A stretch of 37,162 bases of DNA from JANYGM01 sp043764015 (GTDB lineage: Bacteria > Bacteroidota > Bacteroidia > Cytophagales > Thermonemataceae), in the NCBI GenBank assembly GCA_043764015.1, contig JAYUKY010000083.1, positions 1 through 37,162 of the forward strand, written 5' to 3'. Within the stretch, counting starts at the first letter, position 1. Each line of letters starts with the position of its first letter. The position numbers and the translations under genes are program-made. The notes beneath the pieces were generated by a model. The model was given only the letters and a program-made list of their open reading frames with translations, did not search any database and was not told where the DNA came from. Shown in pieces: positions 1-8,057 of the stretch.

Positions 1-21
1 TTTTTAATATAGGTTTTAAAT

Positions 22-36
22 AGACCTTTTGCAAAT
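22..36. repeat. Possible IS-end motif TAGACCTTTTGCAAA
   Basis: The motif TAGACCTTTTGCAAA recurs in related form on the minus strand at 7321-7335 (inside the 3' end of an ORF fragment) and as TAGACCTTCTGCGAAAA at 12124-12140. Such a motif is plausible as the terminal inverted repeat of a local insertion-sequence family. The rest of 1-158 holds no gene that I can support. Confidence 0.3.
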
Positions 37-158
37 AATTCAAGTTGTAAATAACTGATATACAATATATTACATCCACTAAAAATATCAACAATTTAAG
101 AAATACACTAAGTGGGCACTAAGAAATATAAAGTTAGAAACTTATTTACAATGTATTA

Positions 159-410
159 CTAAGGAAAGTAGCCATTCAAAGTAGAAACCATTATTTCATA
201 GCTTCCGTTGGCTTTATAATCACTTTTTTTAAAAGATTGTTCTTCCAATGACAAAACACCTGCCGTAATATTACTTAACATTGCGTCAGAAACCGCAGAA
301 ATAGATGCTCCTAGCTTAGACATTTTATTGAAGTTACTACCTAATTCATAAGATTTTAGGTCAATGGACTCGCCTAAGTCATTTTCTAAGATTATTCTAA
401 TTTTAATCAT
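159..410 (-). CDS. Short ORF, possible N-terminal remnant of a transposase
   Basis: An 83-residue ORF starting with ATG at 410. It has an MIKIRIILEND start and ends in KANGSYEIMVSTLNGYFP just before the stop. By eye the pattern (short beta-rich start, a charged middle, then an NG-x-Y and TL-x-GYF segment) recalls the N-terminal part of ISKra4-type transposases, which would continue past this point; here the frame stops. It lies about 30 bases inside a 28-bp sequence (443-470) that is repeated in inverted orientation at 37071-37098, as expected if that sequence is an IS end. The family assignment is from memory of the pattern and weak. The alternative is an unrelated small protein. Confidence 0.4.
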   Translation of the reverse strand: MIKIRIILENDLGESIDLKSYELGSNFNKMSKLGASISAVSDAMLSNITAGVLSLEEQSFKKSDYKANGSYEIMVSTLNGYFP

Positions 411-442
411 AAGATTTTTCTCGTAAAGCTACATAAAAATCA

Positions 443-470
443 ATATATTTGCAACGGAACTTTTACAGCA
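443..470. repeat. 28-bp repeat, inverted copy at 37071-37098 (probable IS end)
   Basis: The 28 bases here are an exact reverse complement of 37071-37098; identity ends sharply on both sides. The plus strand contains TATATTTG (444-451), a match to the Bacteroidota -7 element TAnnTTTG, which may also serve rpe at 579, although no TTG lies at the proper -33 spacing. The short ORF at 159-410 begins about 30 bases to the left, so the likely IS body is to the left here and to the right of the other copy, outside the window. Confidence 0.6.
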
Positions 471-578
471 CCAATTATTGCACTCAAGTATCTCTGCTTT
501 TGTCTTGCTTTTTATTATATTTTGCCAGAATCAGAACAAACCTCGTAAGATAACAACTTGAAAACACCTAAAAAAACT

Positions 579-1241
579 ATGAAAAAAGACTTTTTACTTG
601 CGCCCTCTATCTTGGCAGCAAACTTTGCTCATTTAGAAAAAGATGTGCAAATGATAAACGAAAGTAAAGCAGATTGGCTACATATTGACATTATGGACGG
701 TGTTTTTGTGCCTAATATTTCTTTTGGAATGATGCTGTGCAAACCTATCAACAAAATCTGCAAAAAACCTCTGGATATTCATTTAATGATAGAAAAACCA
801 GAAAGATATCTAGCAGAATTTGCCACGCTTGCACCTTATATGCTTACTGTTCATGTTGAAGCGTGTACACATCTGCACCGCATTATTCAGCAAATAAAGG
901 CTTTTGGTATTCGTGTGGGCATTGCGCTCAACCCACATACGCCCATCAGTCTGTTAGAAGAAGTAATAACGGATATTGATATGGTTTGTGTGATGTCAGT
1001 TAATCCTGGTTTTGGGGGACAAAAATTTATCCAAAATACGTATTCAAAAATCAGAAAACTAAAAAATTTGATTACTGAAAATCATTCAAAAGCCTTAATA
1101 CAAGTAGATGGAGGAGTTCATTTGGAAAATATCCCACTTTTATTGGAGGCTGGTGCAGATGTACTTGTTGCTGGAAGTGCTATTTTTGGCGCAGAAAATC
1201 CACTGAAAACAATGGAAGATATGAAAAATTATGAATTATAA
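579..1241 (+). CDS. rpe: Ribulose-phosphate 3-epimerase
   Basis: This enzyme interconverts D-ribulose 5-phosphate and D-xylulose 5-phosphate in the non-oxidative pentose phosphate pathway, in the cytoplasm. The 220-residue product matches the usual 210-225. Visible family motifs are APSILAANFAHLEKD at the N-terminus, the metal-binding HIDIMDG segment, DIHLMIEKPERY, the VMSVNPGFGGQKF phosphate-binding loop and the C-terminal QVDGG plus VAGSAIFG motifs. The frame is open from a TTG at 558, but the ATG at 579 gives the canonical MKKDFLLAPSIL start and is preferred. The stop codon lies inside a heptamer-type tandem repeat (1231-1258). It appears monocistronic: the next gene starts about 250 bases later behind a block of palindromic repeats. 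Confidence 0.95.
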   Translation: MKKDFLLAPSILAANFAHLEKDVQMINESKADWLHIDIMDGVFVPNISFGMMLCKPINKICKKPLDIHLMIEKPERYLAEFATLAPYMLTVHVEACTHLHRIIQQIKAFGIRVGIALNPHTPISLLEEVITDIDMVCVMSVNPGFGGQKFIQNTYSKIRKLKNLITENHSKALIQVDGGVHLENIPLLLEAGADVLVAGSAIFGAENPLKTMEDMKNYEL

Positions 1242-1258
1242 GTTGTGAGTTGTGAGTT
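1231..1258. repeat. Heptamer-period tandem repeat (AGTTGTG units)
   Basis: A 7-base periodic run (aattata, agttgtg, agttgtg, agttttt) that begins within the last codons of rpe. It belongs to the same ARKTRYR heptamer family as the arrays at 13308, 13886, 15081, 29498 and 30936. Confidence 0.55.
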
Positions 1259-1318
1259 TTTAATTTAAAGGTTCTACTAACATTTATACGGAAACTTTAT
1301 TTTGTAAATTGTTATTTT

Positions 1319-1383
1319 GTATTCAGCCCAGCGGGGCGAGATATTTATAGTAATGAATATGCCGCCCCGCTGGGGCTGAATAC
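1319..1383. repeat. REP-like palindrome pair
   Basis: Two arms, 1319-1338 and 1363-1383, are inverted copies of each other apart from a single bulged base: GTATTCAGCCCAGCGGGGCG against its complement. Each arm also folds on itself around GCCCCGCTGGGGC. The spacer contains TATTTATAG. It is G+C-rich compared with its surroundings and reads as an extragenic palindromic element between rpe and the radical SAM gene. Confidence 0.75.
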
Positions 1384-1403
1384 ATTTTTCGTGTTTTGTT
1401 TTT

Positions 1404-1436
1404 CTATAAATATGCCGTCCCGCTGGGACTAAATAC
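1404..1436. repeat. Third REP-like unit
   Basis: A single diverged copy of the same unit. TATAAATATGCCG precedes the self-complementary core GTCCCGCTGGGAC, followed by TAAATAC. It has the same orientation as the arm at 1363-1383 (AATATGCCGCCCCGCTGGGGC). Confidence 0.65.
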
Positions 1437-1487
1437 AATATCTCCAGTAAGATTGTCCACAGTATTGATTATAAATGAATACAAAAA

Positions 1488-2531
1488 ATGCTCTTAGACG
1501 AAATAGCACAAAATATTGATAATTTCAAACAGAATATAAGCCTTCATTTGCCTTATAAGCCTCTTTTTGTCAAAATAAAACTCGTGTGGGATTGCAATTT
1601 GAAATGCCAAATGTGCAACCATTGGCGTAGCAATAGTACAACATTAGATATAAAAGTATTAGAAAACCTCGTAACAGAACTTAGTCTGTTGGGTTGTAAG
1701 CGTATTCATCTTACAGGCGGAGAGCCAATGATGTACCCAGAGCTTCCTAGACTGCTTTCTCACATCAAAAAGCAAGGTATTCGCCCCACAATGACTAGCA
1801 ATGGCACACTTATCAGCAACGAAAAAAAAGCAGAAAGATTAGCGTTGTCGGGTCTTAGGAAAATAAATATTTCTATTGATAGTCCGCAGGCAGACATTCA
1901 CGACGAAATAAGAGGGATAAAAGGTAGTTTTAAGCGTACTACACGTGGTTTTAGGCTTTTACGTGCTTATATGCGTGAAGGCAGTATGCGTGTGAATATG
2001 GTTGTAAGCCCACTTAACTTCAAGACTGTCAAGGATTTCCCTGATTTGGCAAATGATTTGGGTTCAGATTATGTACGCCTTATTCCGCTCAATGCACATA
2101 CACCTGAATTACAACGACTTACAAACGAACAAATAAGTATCTATAACAACGAAATTGCACCTTTTGCCTATGAAAAAGCTCTAAAATATGGGCTTGTACG
2201 CACAGAAAAAGAGATTTTTATTTACGGGACAGCTCAAAATGAGGTAAATAAAAGCATTGATGGGTTTTATTCACAGGAATATTACGCTCATCATCATTGT
2301 TTTGCGCTAGAAACACACACTTTAATTGACCATTTGGGAAATGTAAGTGTGTGTTGTATGCTACCAAATGCTCCAAAAGTAGGCAATATTTTGGAAGAAA
2401 GTTTTACTAAGATTTGGTATGGACAAAAATATGCTAATTTGCGACAATCTGACAAACATATTCACAAAAAATGCCTAGAATGCACAATGTTTCAGAAGAA
2501 AAATGAACAAATAGAAAAAATGATTTATTAA
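1488..2531 (+). CDS. Radical SAM/SPASM domain protein
   Basis: A 347-residue protein with the radical SAM cluster motif CxxxCxxC at C36, C40 and C43 (WDCNLKCQMCNHW), the glycine-rich LTGGEPMMYPE strand (SAM binding) and further TIM-barrel signatures (TSNGTLIS, ISIDSPQADIHDEIRG). The C-terminal third has a cysteine set typical of a SPASM auxiliary cluster domain (HHHCFALE, GNVSVCC, then KKCLECTMF). The family includes peptide-modifying maturases and cofactor enzymes (PqqE, anSME, MoaA-like), so SAM-dependent radical chemistry is likely but the substrate is unknown. No small precursor peptide was seen beside it. The next gene starts 12 bases after the stop, so the two probably form one transcript. 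The REP-like repeats occupy the upstream region. Confidence 0.85.
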   Translation: MLLDEIAQNIDNFKQNISLHLPYKPLFVKIKLVWDCNLKCQMCNHWRSNSTTLDIKVLENLVTELSLLGCKRIHLTGGEPMMYPELPRLLSHIKKQGIRPTMTSNGTLISNEKKAERLALSGLRKINISIDSPQADIHDEIRGIKGSFKRTTRGFRLLRAYMREGSMRVNMVVSPLNFKTVKDFPDLANDLGSDYVRLIPLNAHTPELQRLTNEQISIYNNEIAPFAYEKALKYGLVRTEKEIFIYGTAQNEVNKSIDGFYSQEYYAHHHCFALETHTLIDHLGNVSVCCMLPNAPKVGNILEESFTKIWYGQKYANLRQSDKHIHKKCLECTMFQKKNEQIEKMIY

Positions 2532-2543
2532 TTTCTTAGCTTT

Positions 2544-3854
2544 ATGAACAAATATCTCTTAAAAAATACGCTAGAAACCCCGCAAATGTTGCAAAGTATC
2601 AATGATTTGCTACAAAGCGACAATGATACAAACGTACTTTTGGCGTTTCAACTTATCAAAACAGGCGGTTGCCCTATGTCTTTATTATCTTCAATATTGG
2701 CGTTTGCTATGTGGCACGAAAACCGTAAAATTAGGTCAAAAGCGCAAACTATTTTCAAAAATAATGCTTCACAAGCCTTTCAAAATGATATAAAAACTAA
2801 TTGTGGCATTGATTTTAGAGAATATTTCCCACAAACACAAGAATCTGTTATGAATTGGATTGAAAAGATTGTAAAAAGTATCCACATCAATAAAAACAAT
2901 TATGTAAATACAACTTTCCAACTAACAGAACTTGCGTTAAACTATTGTATTGCACACAAAACAAAACCAGTAATGGCGCTTTTAAAGCAATTTTTAGAGA
3001 ATGATTCTTTGGATTTAGATACTCGTTTTTTAATTGAGATTCCCAAAGAAATTGGAGAATTAACCTCATTAAAATCTCTTTATTTGCGTTATAACGACAT
3101 CAAAAAAGTACCTAGAGAACTTGCCAAATTGACACATTTAGAAAGTTTTTTGATAGATGAAAACAAGCTTTATTCATCAGAATTGATGTTTTTATACGAA
3201 ACTTTTCCTAGAGTTTTTGAACAGCAATATGTAGCAGAAATTTTAGAGGATATAGAAATGAAAAATTTTCAGAGGGGTGGGAAATATGTAACTAAACTCA
3301 AAAAAATTGTTCCTAATCATTGTGTGATAGATTTTTTGGAAGCAAGCAAATTTAAAAATAAAAAAGGCTCAAAGTATAATGAACAAGCACTTTTTTATTA
3401 TGAAAAATGCTTAAAGGGTGATTTTGATGCGACTACTTGGAAAGATATTGCTCACGACTTATGCAATTTGCGTGCCTCTGATTTGGCACTACAAGCCGTA
3501 GAAAATGGTTTACAAGCTATAAAAAATGGTGCAAATACCATAAAAGATGACGAGGCAAATCTTTATTTTTATGAAGGATTAGCGCACTTTTGGGCAAAAG
3601 ATTATCAAAAATCTATCCTATCCAATGAAAAAAGCCTAAGCATTAATAATTATGCTGGTTCGTGGTTTAATAAAGCCTGTTGCTACGCAAAAACGAACAT
3701 AAAAGACAAAATGCTTTACAATTTGGAAGAATGTTTTAAATTGAGCGCGTGGCATTATGTGCCAATGGCAAGTGTAGATGAAGATGATGATTTTGAAGAT
3801 TATAAAAAAGATGCTAATTTTATTAAGTTGGTGGAAAAATATAGAATAAAATAA
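2544..3854 (+). CDS. Leucine-rich/TPR-like repeat protein
   Basis: A 436-residue protein with no signal peptide, so probably cytoplasmic. Residues around 165-215 contain two leucine-rich repeat units (IPKEIGELTSLKSLYL, then VPRELAKLTHLESFLI). The N-terminal 120 residues are helical and HEAT-like. The C-terminal half carries TPR-like helices, including a segment (NNYAGSWFNKACCYAKTNIKDKMLYNLEECF) like the group-terminating TPR unit found in Bacteroidota. Repeat scaffolds of this type bind other proteins. Its position 12 bases behind the radical SAM gene suggests it helps present or recognise that enzyme's substrate, but this is inference from context only. Lysine-, asparagine- and glutamate-rich composition matches the neighbours. 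Confidence 0.7.
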   Translation: MNKYLLKNTLETPQMLQSINDLLQSDNDTNVLLAFQLIKTGGCPMSLLSSILAFAMWHENRKIRSKAQTIFKNNASQAFQNDIKTNCGIDFREYFPQTQESVMNWIEKIVKSIHINKNNYVNTTFQLTELALNYCIAHKTKPVMALLKQFLENDSLDLDTRFLIEIPKEIGELTSLKSLYLRYNDIKKVPRELAKLTHLESFLIDENKLYSSELMFLYETFPRVFEQQYVAEILEDIEMKNFQRGGKYVTKLKKIVPNHCVIDFLEASKFKNKKGSKYNEQALFYYEKCLKGDFDATTWKDIAHDLCNLRASDLALQAVENGLQAIKNGANTIKDDEANLYFYEGLAHFWAKDYQKSILSNEKSLSINNYAGSWFNKACCYAKTNIKDKMLYNLEECFKLSAWHYVPMASVDEDDDFEDYKKDANFIKLVEKYRIK

Positions 3855-3867
3855 TACTAATTTTTAG

Positions 3868-3919
3868 TTGTCACAAATACACAGATGAATACAATAATTT
3901 ATCTGTGCATCTGTGGCAA
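3868..3919. terminator. Hairpin between convergent genes
   Basis: The arms 3868-3886 and 3901-3919 pair at 16 of 19 positions (TTGTCACAAATACACAGAT against ATCTGTGCATCTGTGGCAA), followed by TTTTATAT. It sits between the convergent repeat-protein gene and uvrA, so it may terminate both. The sequence type (CTGTGCATCTGTGGCA) also resembles dispersed intergenic repeats of many bacteria. Confidence 0.6.
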
Positions 3920-3932
3920 TTTTATATATTTT

Positions 3933-6900
3933 CTACATTTTTTCCTTCAAAAAATCTGCCGTATAACTATCTTTTTGCTTAATTAAGCCTTCTGGCGTGC
4001 CTTCATAGCAAATATAACCGCCTTTGTCGCCGCCTTCTTTGCCCAAATCAATGACCCAATCAGCGCATTTTATCACGTCCAAATTATGCTCAATAATCAC
4101 AACTGTATGTCCTTGTTCTATCAGCGCATTGATGGCTTTAAGCAATTTTTTAATGTCGTGGAAGTGCAAACCTGTCGTTGGTTCGTCAAAAACAAACATT
4201 TTAGGCATAGTTTTGCCGCCAGCCGACAAAAAAGCTCCTAATTTTACTCTTTGCGCCTCACCACCAGAAAGCGTGTTAGAAGATTGTCCTAAACGTACAT
4301 AACCTAGTCCTACGTCTTGTAAAGGGCGTAATTTATCTAAAATCTTCTTTTCTTTTTCAAAAAAAACTAAACTTTCTTCCAAAGTCAAATCTAGCAACTG
4401 TGCAATGTTTTTATCTTGATATTTGACATCTAGGGTACTTTTTTTAAATCTTGTGCCATTGCAAGACTCACATTTTAGGTAAACATCAGCCATAAATTGC
4501 ATTTCAATTTTCACTTCACCCTCACCATTGCAGGTATCACAACGCCCTCCATCAACATTAAACGAGAAAAAACCCGCTTTATAGCCCAACGCCTTTGCGA
4601 GTGGCTGATTAGCATACAAATCTCGTATGGCATCATACGCCTTCAAATACGTTACGGGATTGGAGCGTGAGGATTTTCCAATAGGGTTTTGGTCAATAAA
4701 TTCTATGCTATGAATGAGTTTCAAATCTCCGCTAATGCTATCAAATTTACCTGTAATTTCTCCATTAAAATCATTATAATGCTTTGCAAGTGCAGGATAA
4801 AGGATTTTTTTGACAAGTGTAGATTTCCCAGAGCCAGACACGCCTGTAATGACCGTAAGCACGCCCAGAGGGATTTTTACGTCAATATTTTTAAGATTAT
4901 TTTCTCTTGCGCCCTTTATTTCAATGAAATTAGCAGATTTTCTACGGATTTTGGGAATATCAATTTTGTCTGTTCCACGCAAAAACTGCAAAGTATAAGA
5001 TTTTTCAATTTCAGCCGTTTTTGCGTCCTCAAAACTGCCCTGAAACACCAAATAACCGCCTCTTGCGCCAGCTTCTTTACCAATATCAATAATTTCGTCT
5101 GCTGCCTGCATCACCTCTTCCTCGTGTTCCACCACAATAACGGTATTTCCCAAATCACGCAACTGATGCAAAACTTCTATCAATTTTTGCGTATCTCGTG
5201 GGTGCAAACCTATGCTAGGCTCATCAAGTATGTACATAGAGCCAACCAGCGCACTTCCAAGCGAAGTAGAAAGTTTAATGCGTTGATACTCACCACCAGA
5301 CAGCGTGGAAGTAGTACGGTTTAAGGTGAGATACGGCAAACCAACATTTTCAATAAAGCCCAAACGACTCTCTATTTCAGTTAGAATGCGTTTTGCAACT
5401 TCTCTATCATAATCAGAAATAGTAAAATTTTTGAAAAATTCTACTAATTTATCAATAGGCATCAAAACCAAATCCTGTATAGATTTATTGTCTATTTTGA
5501 CGTAATGGGCATCTTTTCTTAGGCGTGTGCCTTTACAATCAGGGCAGACAGTTTTGCCACGATAACGAGATAACATTACTCTGTATTGGATTTTATGAAT
5601 TTCTTTTTCTACAAGTTCAAAGAATTTATCAATACCATATAAGCCTTTTGCACCATTCCAAAGCAGTTTTTTTTCTTTTTCGTTTAAATCTTGGTAGGCA
5701 CGATGCACAGGGAAATCATAATCAATGGCTTTTTTAATGAAGGCTTTTTGCCATTCTTGCATTTTGTCGGTGCGCCAAGGCACTACTGCACCCTCATAAA
5801 CAGACAACGTTTTATCAGAAATAACCAAATCTTCATCAATTCCTAAGACATTCCCAAAACCCTCACAACGCTTACAAGCCCCATAAGGATTGTTAAAAGT
5901 GAAAAAATTAACGCTTGGCTCTTCAAAAGTAATGCCATCTAATTCAAATTTATCTGAAAAAGTGTGTTTTTGAGATTTTGAAGTGGTTTTTACAGAAGTT
6001 TCATCACTCAAAACAGCAATCACACATTCTCCCAAACCCTCAAAAAATGCCGTTTGCACAGAATCCGCCACACGAAAATAATTATCTTCGTCATCTTTTT
6101 TTACGACAATACGGTCAATCACAATATAAGTCAAAACCTCACTAGAAACACTTTCTTTTGCTGATTTTTTTGGTGATTTTGCAGGCTTTTTGGGAGATTT
6201 TTTTTCTGTTTTTTCTGTTGCTTTTTCTGTTACTTTTTCTTCTGAATTTTCCGTTGAATTTGTAGCAATTTCAGCTAAAAAATCTTCAATGAAAATTACT
6301 TTATCATCTCTCAAAATACGTGTAAAACCCTTTTGAAGGACTATTTTTAGTTCTTGTTCTAATGTACGAAAATGTTGGTTTTTGATAGGCGCAAGAATAG
6401 AGATTTTTTTATTTTCCTCGTGTGTATGCACCCACGCCACCACCTCATCAACGGTATTTTTGTGGACTTCTGCGCCAGAAACAGGAGAAAAAGTACGTCC
6501 AATGCGTGCAAACAGAAGTTTTAGAAAATCATAAATTTCTGTGGTTGTACCAACAGTAGAACGTGGATTTTTGGTAGCTACTTTTTGTTCTATGGCAATG
6601 GCAGGAGAAACGCCCTTAATCCATTCAACATCCGGCTTTTCCATACGTCCCAAAAATTGACGTGCATAAGAACTAAGGCTTTCAACATACATTCGTTGTC
6701 CTTCTGCAAAAATGGTATCAAACGCCAAAGACGACTTTCCAGAGCCTGAAAGCCCAGTAATCACTACCAATTTGCCACGAGGAATGGCAACATCAATGCC
6801 TTTCAAATTGTTGGCACGTGCGCCCTTGACAAGAATAAATTTGCGTGTATCAAGGTTTTCAAAAGCATTTTCAGCAGAAATTTCTACTTCAGATGCTGTT

Positions 6901-6935
6901 TGTTGTATATTTTTTGGAGGTGTTTTTTTTGCCAT
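3933..6935 (-). CDS. uvrA: Excinuclease ABC subunit A, first paralog (with lysine-rich insertion)
   Basis: UvrA is the damage-recognising dimeric ATPase of nucleotide excision repair, which loads UvrB on lesions. The 1000-residue product has two ABC modules: Walker A GLSGSGKSS near residues 61-69 and GVSGSGKST in the second half, with signatures LSGGEYQRIKL and LSGGEAQRVKL. The C-terminal zinc finger GGRCDTCNGEG ... KCESCNGTRF is intact, and RCEGFG and CPDCKGTRL are present. The N-terminal zinc module keeps CKRC but lacks the preceding CPxC pair. Residues about 225-266 are a low-complexity Lys/Ser/Glu/Pro tract inside the UvrB-binding region, which explains the length over the usual 940 or so. 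It is a paralog of the gene at 8769-11594, not a copy. A -7 element lies at 6956-6963. Confidence 0.95.
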   Translation of the reverse strand: MAKKTPPKNIQQTASEVEISAENAFENLDTRKFILVKGARANNLKGIDVAIPRGKLVVITGLSGSGKSSLAFDTIFAEGQRMYVESLSSYARQFLGRMEKPDVEWIKGVSPAIAIEQKVATKNPRSTVGTTTEIYDFLKLLFARIGRTFSPVSGAEVHKNTVDEVVAWVHTHEENKKISILAPIKNQHFRTLEQELKIVLQKGFTRILRDDKVIFIEDFLAEIATNSTENSEEKVTEKATEKTEKKSPKKPAKSPKKSAKESVSSEVLTYIVIDRIVVKKDDEDNYFRVADSVQTAFFEGLGECVIAVLSDETSVKTTSKSQKHTFSDKFELDGITFEEPSVNFFTFNNPYGACKRCEGFGNVLGIDEDLVISDKTLSVYEGAVVPWRTDKMQEWQKAFIKKAIDYDFPVHRAYQDLNEKEKKLLWNGAKGLYGIDKFFELVEKEIHKIQYRVMLSRYRGKTVCPDCKGTRLRKDAHYVKIDNKSIQDLVLMPIDKLVEFFKNFTISDYDREVAKRILTEIESRLGFIENVGLPYLTLNRTTSTLSGGEYQRIKLSTSLGSALVGSMYILDEPSIGLHPRDTQKLIEVLHQLRDLGNTVIVVEHEEEVMQAADEIIDIGKEAGARGGYLVFQGSFEDAKTAEIEKSYTLQFLRGTDKIDIPKIRRKSANFIEIKGARENNLKNIDVKIPLGVLTVITGVSGSGKSTLVKKILYPALAKHYNDFNGEITGKFDSISGDLKLIHSIEFIDQNPIGKSSRSNPVTYLKAYDAIRDLYANQPLAKALGYKAGFFSFNVDGGRCDTCNGEGEVKIEMQFMADVYLKCESCNGTRFKKSTLDVKYQDKNIAQLLDLTLEESLVFFEKEKKILDKLRPLQDVGLGYVRLGQSSNTLSGGEAQRVKLGAFLSAGGKTMPKMFVFDEPTTGLHFHDIKKLLKAINALIEQGHTVVIIEHNLDVIKCADWVIDLGKEGGDKGGYICYEGTPEGLIKQKDSYTADFLKEKM

Positions 6936-6955
6936 TTTGGAGAAGATTTATACTG

Positions 6956-6963
6956 CAAATCTA
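6956..6963 (-). promoter_or_regulatory. Candidate -7 element for uvrA (first copy)
   Basis: On the minus strand TAGATTTG matches TAnnTTTG, about 20 bases upstream of the ATG at 6935. No TTG was found at the right distance for the -33 element. Confidence 0.4.
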
Positions 6964-7001
6964 ACGAAAAAGGCGCATACTTTGTTGGAAAATGATATTA
7001 T

Positions 7002-7271
7002 TTATTTGTCTATTTCAAGTTGTAATGGAACTCTCAAATAGTATTTTACGGGTTTACCTTGATGTATTGCAGGTTTCCACTTGGGAAATGAAGCAAACAC
7101 ACGTATTGCTTCTTGTGCGAGTTCTGGGCAAATGACATTCATTATTTTTATGTTGTCTTTTGAAATGCTACCATCTTTTTCAATAGCAAAACTAACAACA
7201 ACTTTGCTTCCGCAATTTTCTGCTTGATTGGGATACTTGAAATTAGTAATTATAGACTTAACTTGTAGAAA
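7002..7271 (-). pseudogene. TonB C-terminal domain fragment (3' end of a gene)
   Basis: The minus strand is open for 89 residues to a TAA at 7002-7004, but the frame runs into a stop at 7272-7274 and has no usable early start codon. The translation contains NFKYPNQAENCGSKVVVSFA, EKDGSIS, a CPELAQEAIRVF helix and PKWKPAIHQGKPVKYYLRVP, which is the pattern of the TonB C-terminal domain (YP-x-A, DG-x-I, EA-x-R, W-x-PA, G-x-PV). Such proteins link TonB-dependent outer-membrane transport to the proton-motive force. The membrane anchor and linker are missing, so this is a decapitated gene. It adjoins ORF debris at 7310-7510, which suggests that the same rearrangement removed its 5' end. Confidence 0.75.
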
Positions 7272-7309
7272 TTAAATCATTTGTATCATATTGATTACCA
7301 GTTGTTTAT

Positions 7310-7510
7310 TTATATATAATTTTGCAAAAGGTCTAAGAACTCTGACTCAGAATTAAGGATTCTCTGCAAGGAAATAAATCCTTTATGTGCGAAGCCCTTT
7401 ATTTTTCTTCTCAAAAATTTCACTAATTTTTGTGCTTGCAAAGCTATAAAAGCAAAAGTTAATAATTTATTTTCAAATTTATCTTTTGTTCCAACTCTTG
7501 CCTGACTAAT
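7310..7510 (-). pseudogene. C-terminal ORF debris, possibly from a transposase
   Basis: The minus strand is open from 7510 to a TAA at 7310-7312 and encodes a plausible protein tail of about 65 residues: SQARVGTKDKFENKLLTFAF, then a basic LVKFLRRKIKGF segment, ending SESEFLDLLQNYI. There is no start codon and the frame enters pth coding sequence at its 5' side. The last codons contain the CTTTTGCAAAAGGTC-like motif shared with 22-36 and 12124-12140, which would suit an IS 3' end. I do not recognise the family with certainty. Transposase is an inference from the basic tail, the end motif and the damage to genes on both sides. Confidence 0.45.
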
Positions 7511-7877
7511 TTATAAAACGTGCTTCAATATGCTTCAAACCGTTGTGTCCGCCTGCAGAACCTTTTGATTTTAGACGAATTTTGCCAAATGGCAACGACA
7601 AATCATCAGTAATCACGAGCAGATTTTCTTTGCTAATTTTGAGTTGTTGCAACCAATAATTAACAGATTTTCCGCTCAAATTCATATAAATGGAAGGTTT
7701 TAGAAGCGTAATAGTATGGCTTTTGTACGAAAACTCTGCCACATCACCAAGTTTTAGGGTGGTGAAAGTTGTTTTTTGCTCATCAGCAATATAATCCAGA
7801 GCCAAAAAGCCAATATTATGGCGTGTAAGCTCATATTCTGCTCCAATATTGCCCAAACCAACAATTAAAAATTTCAT
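7506..7877 (-). pseudogene. pth: Peptidyl-tRNA hydrolase, C-terminally truncated
   Basis: Pth releases peptides from peptidyl-tRNA that drops off ribosomes and is normally essential. The start is the ATG at 7877, giving MKFLIVGLGNIGAEYELTRH; the frame is open upstream to 7910 but that extension is not typical. The catalytic set is present (N10, H20, N66, D92, N112 in GGHNGLK). The family is usually about 185-195 residues, but here homology ends after HIEA at residue 119, followed by four unrelated residues and a stop, so about 65 C-terminal residues are lost, including the end of the fold. The break coincides with the ORF debris on its 3' side. Either the protein is defective and another copy exists, or the truncated form is tolerated. 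Confidence 0.85.
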
Positions 7878-7938
7878 AATCAAAAATGTATTTTCTAAAT
7901 TTATTCTCAAAAAAATGCTAAACCTTCGAAAGATTTAG

Positions 7939-7946
7939 CAAATTTA
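7939..7946 (-). promoter_or_regulatory. Candidate -7 element for pth
   Basis: On the minus strand TAAATTTG matches TAnnTTTG, with no convincing -33 TTG. It abuts a near-palindrome at 7918-7939 (GCTAAAcC ... TTTAGC around TTCGAA), which could be an operator or a leader hairpin. Confidence 0.3.
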
Positions 7947-8057
7947 GAATTTATTAAGGATTTTTATTCTTTTGGGAATAAAAAGTTTTATTTCTTTATT
8001 ATTGACAATAAAATCATCATTTTTTAGGTTAAAAACTCAAAATAAATTAGAAATAAG

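Noticed and set aside
225..266. Lysine-rich tract in the first UvrA (given here as residue numbers; bases 6138-6263) as a frameshift artefact
   Set aside because: Conserved UvrA sequence is in the same frame on both sides, so it is an in-frame insertion and not a double frameshift.
558..578. Upstream TTG start for rpe
   Set aside because: The ATG at 579 gives the family-standard N-terminus. The extra residues KTPKKT are not conserved in the family.
4689..5324. Plus-strand open frame of 211 codons opposite uvrA
   Set aside because: It lies wholly antisense to conserved UvrA coding sequence and its translation has no recognisable pattern; a shadow of the real gene. The same applies to the other antisense frames in uvrA, polA and parC.
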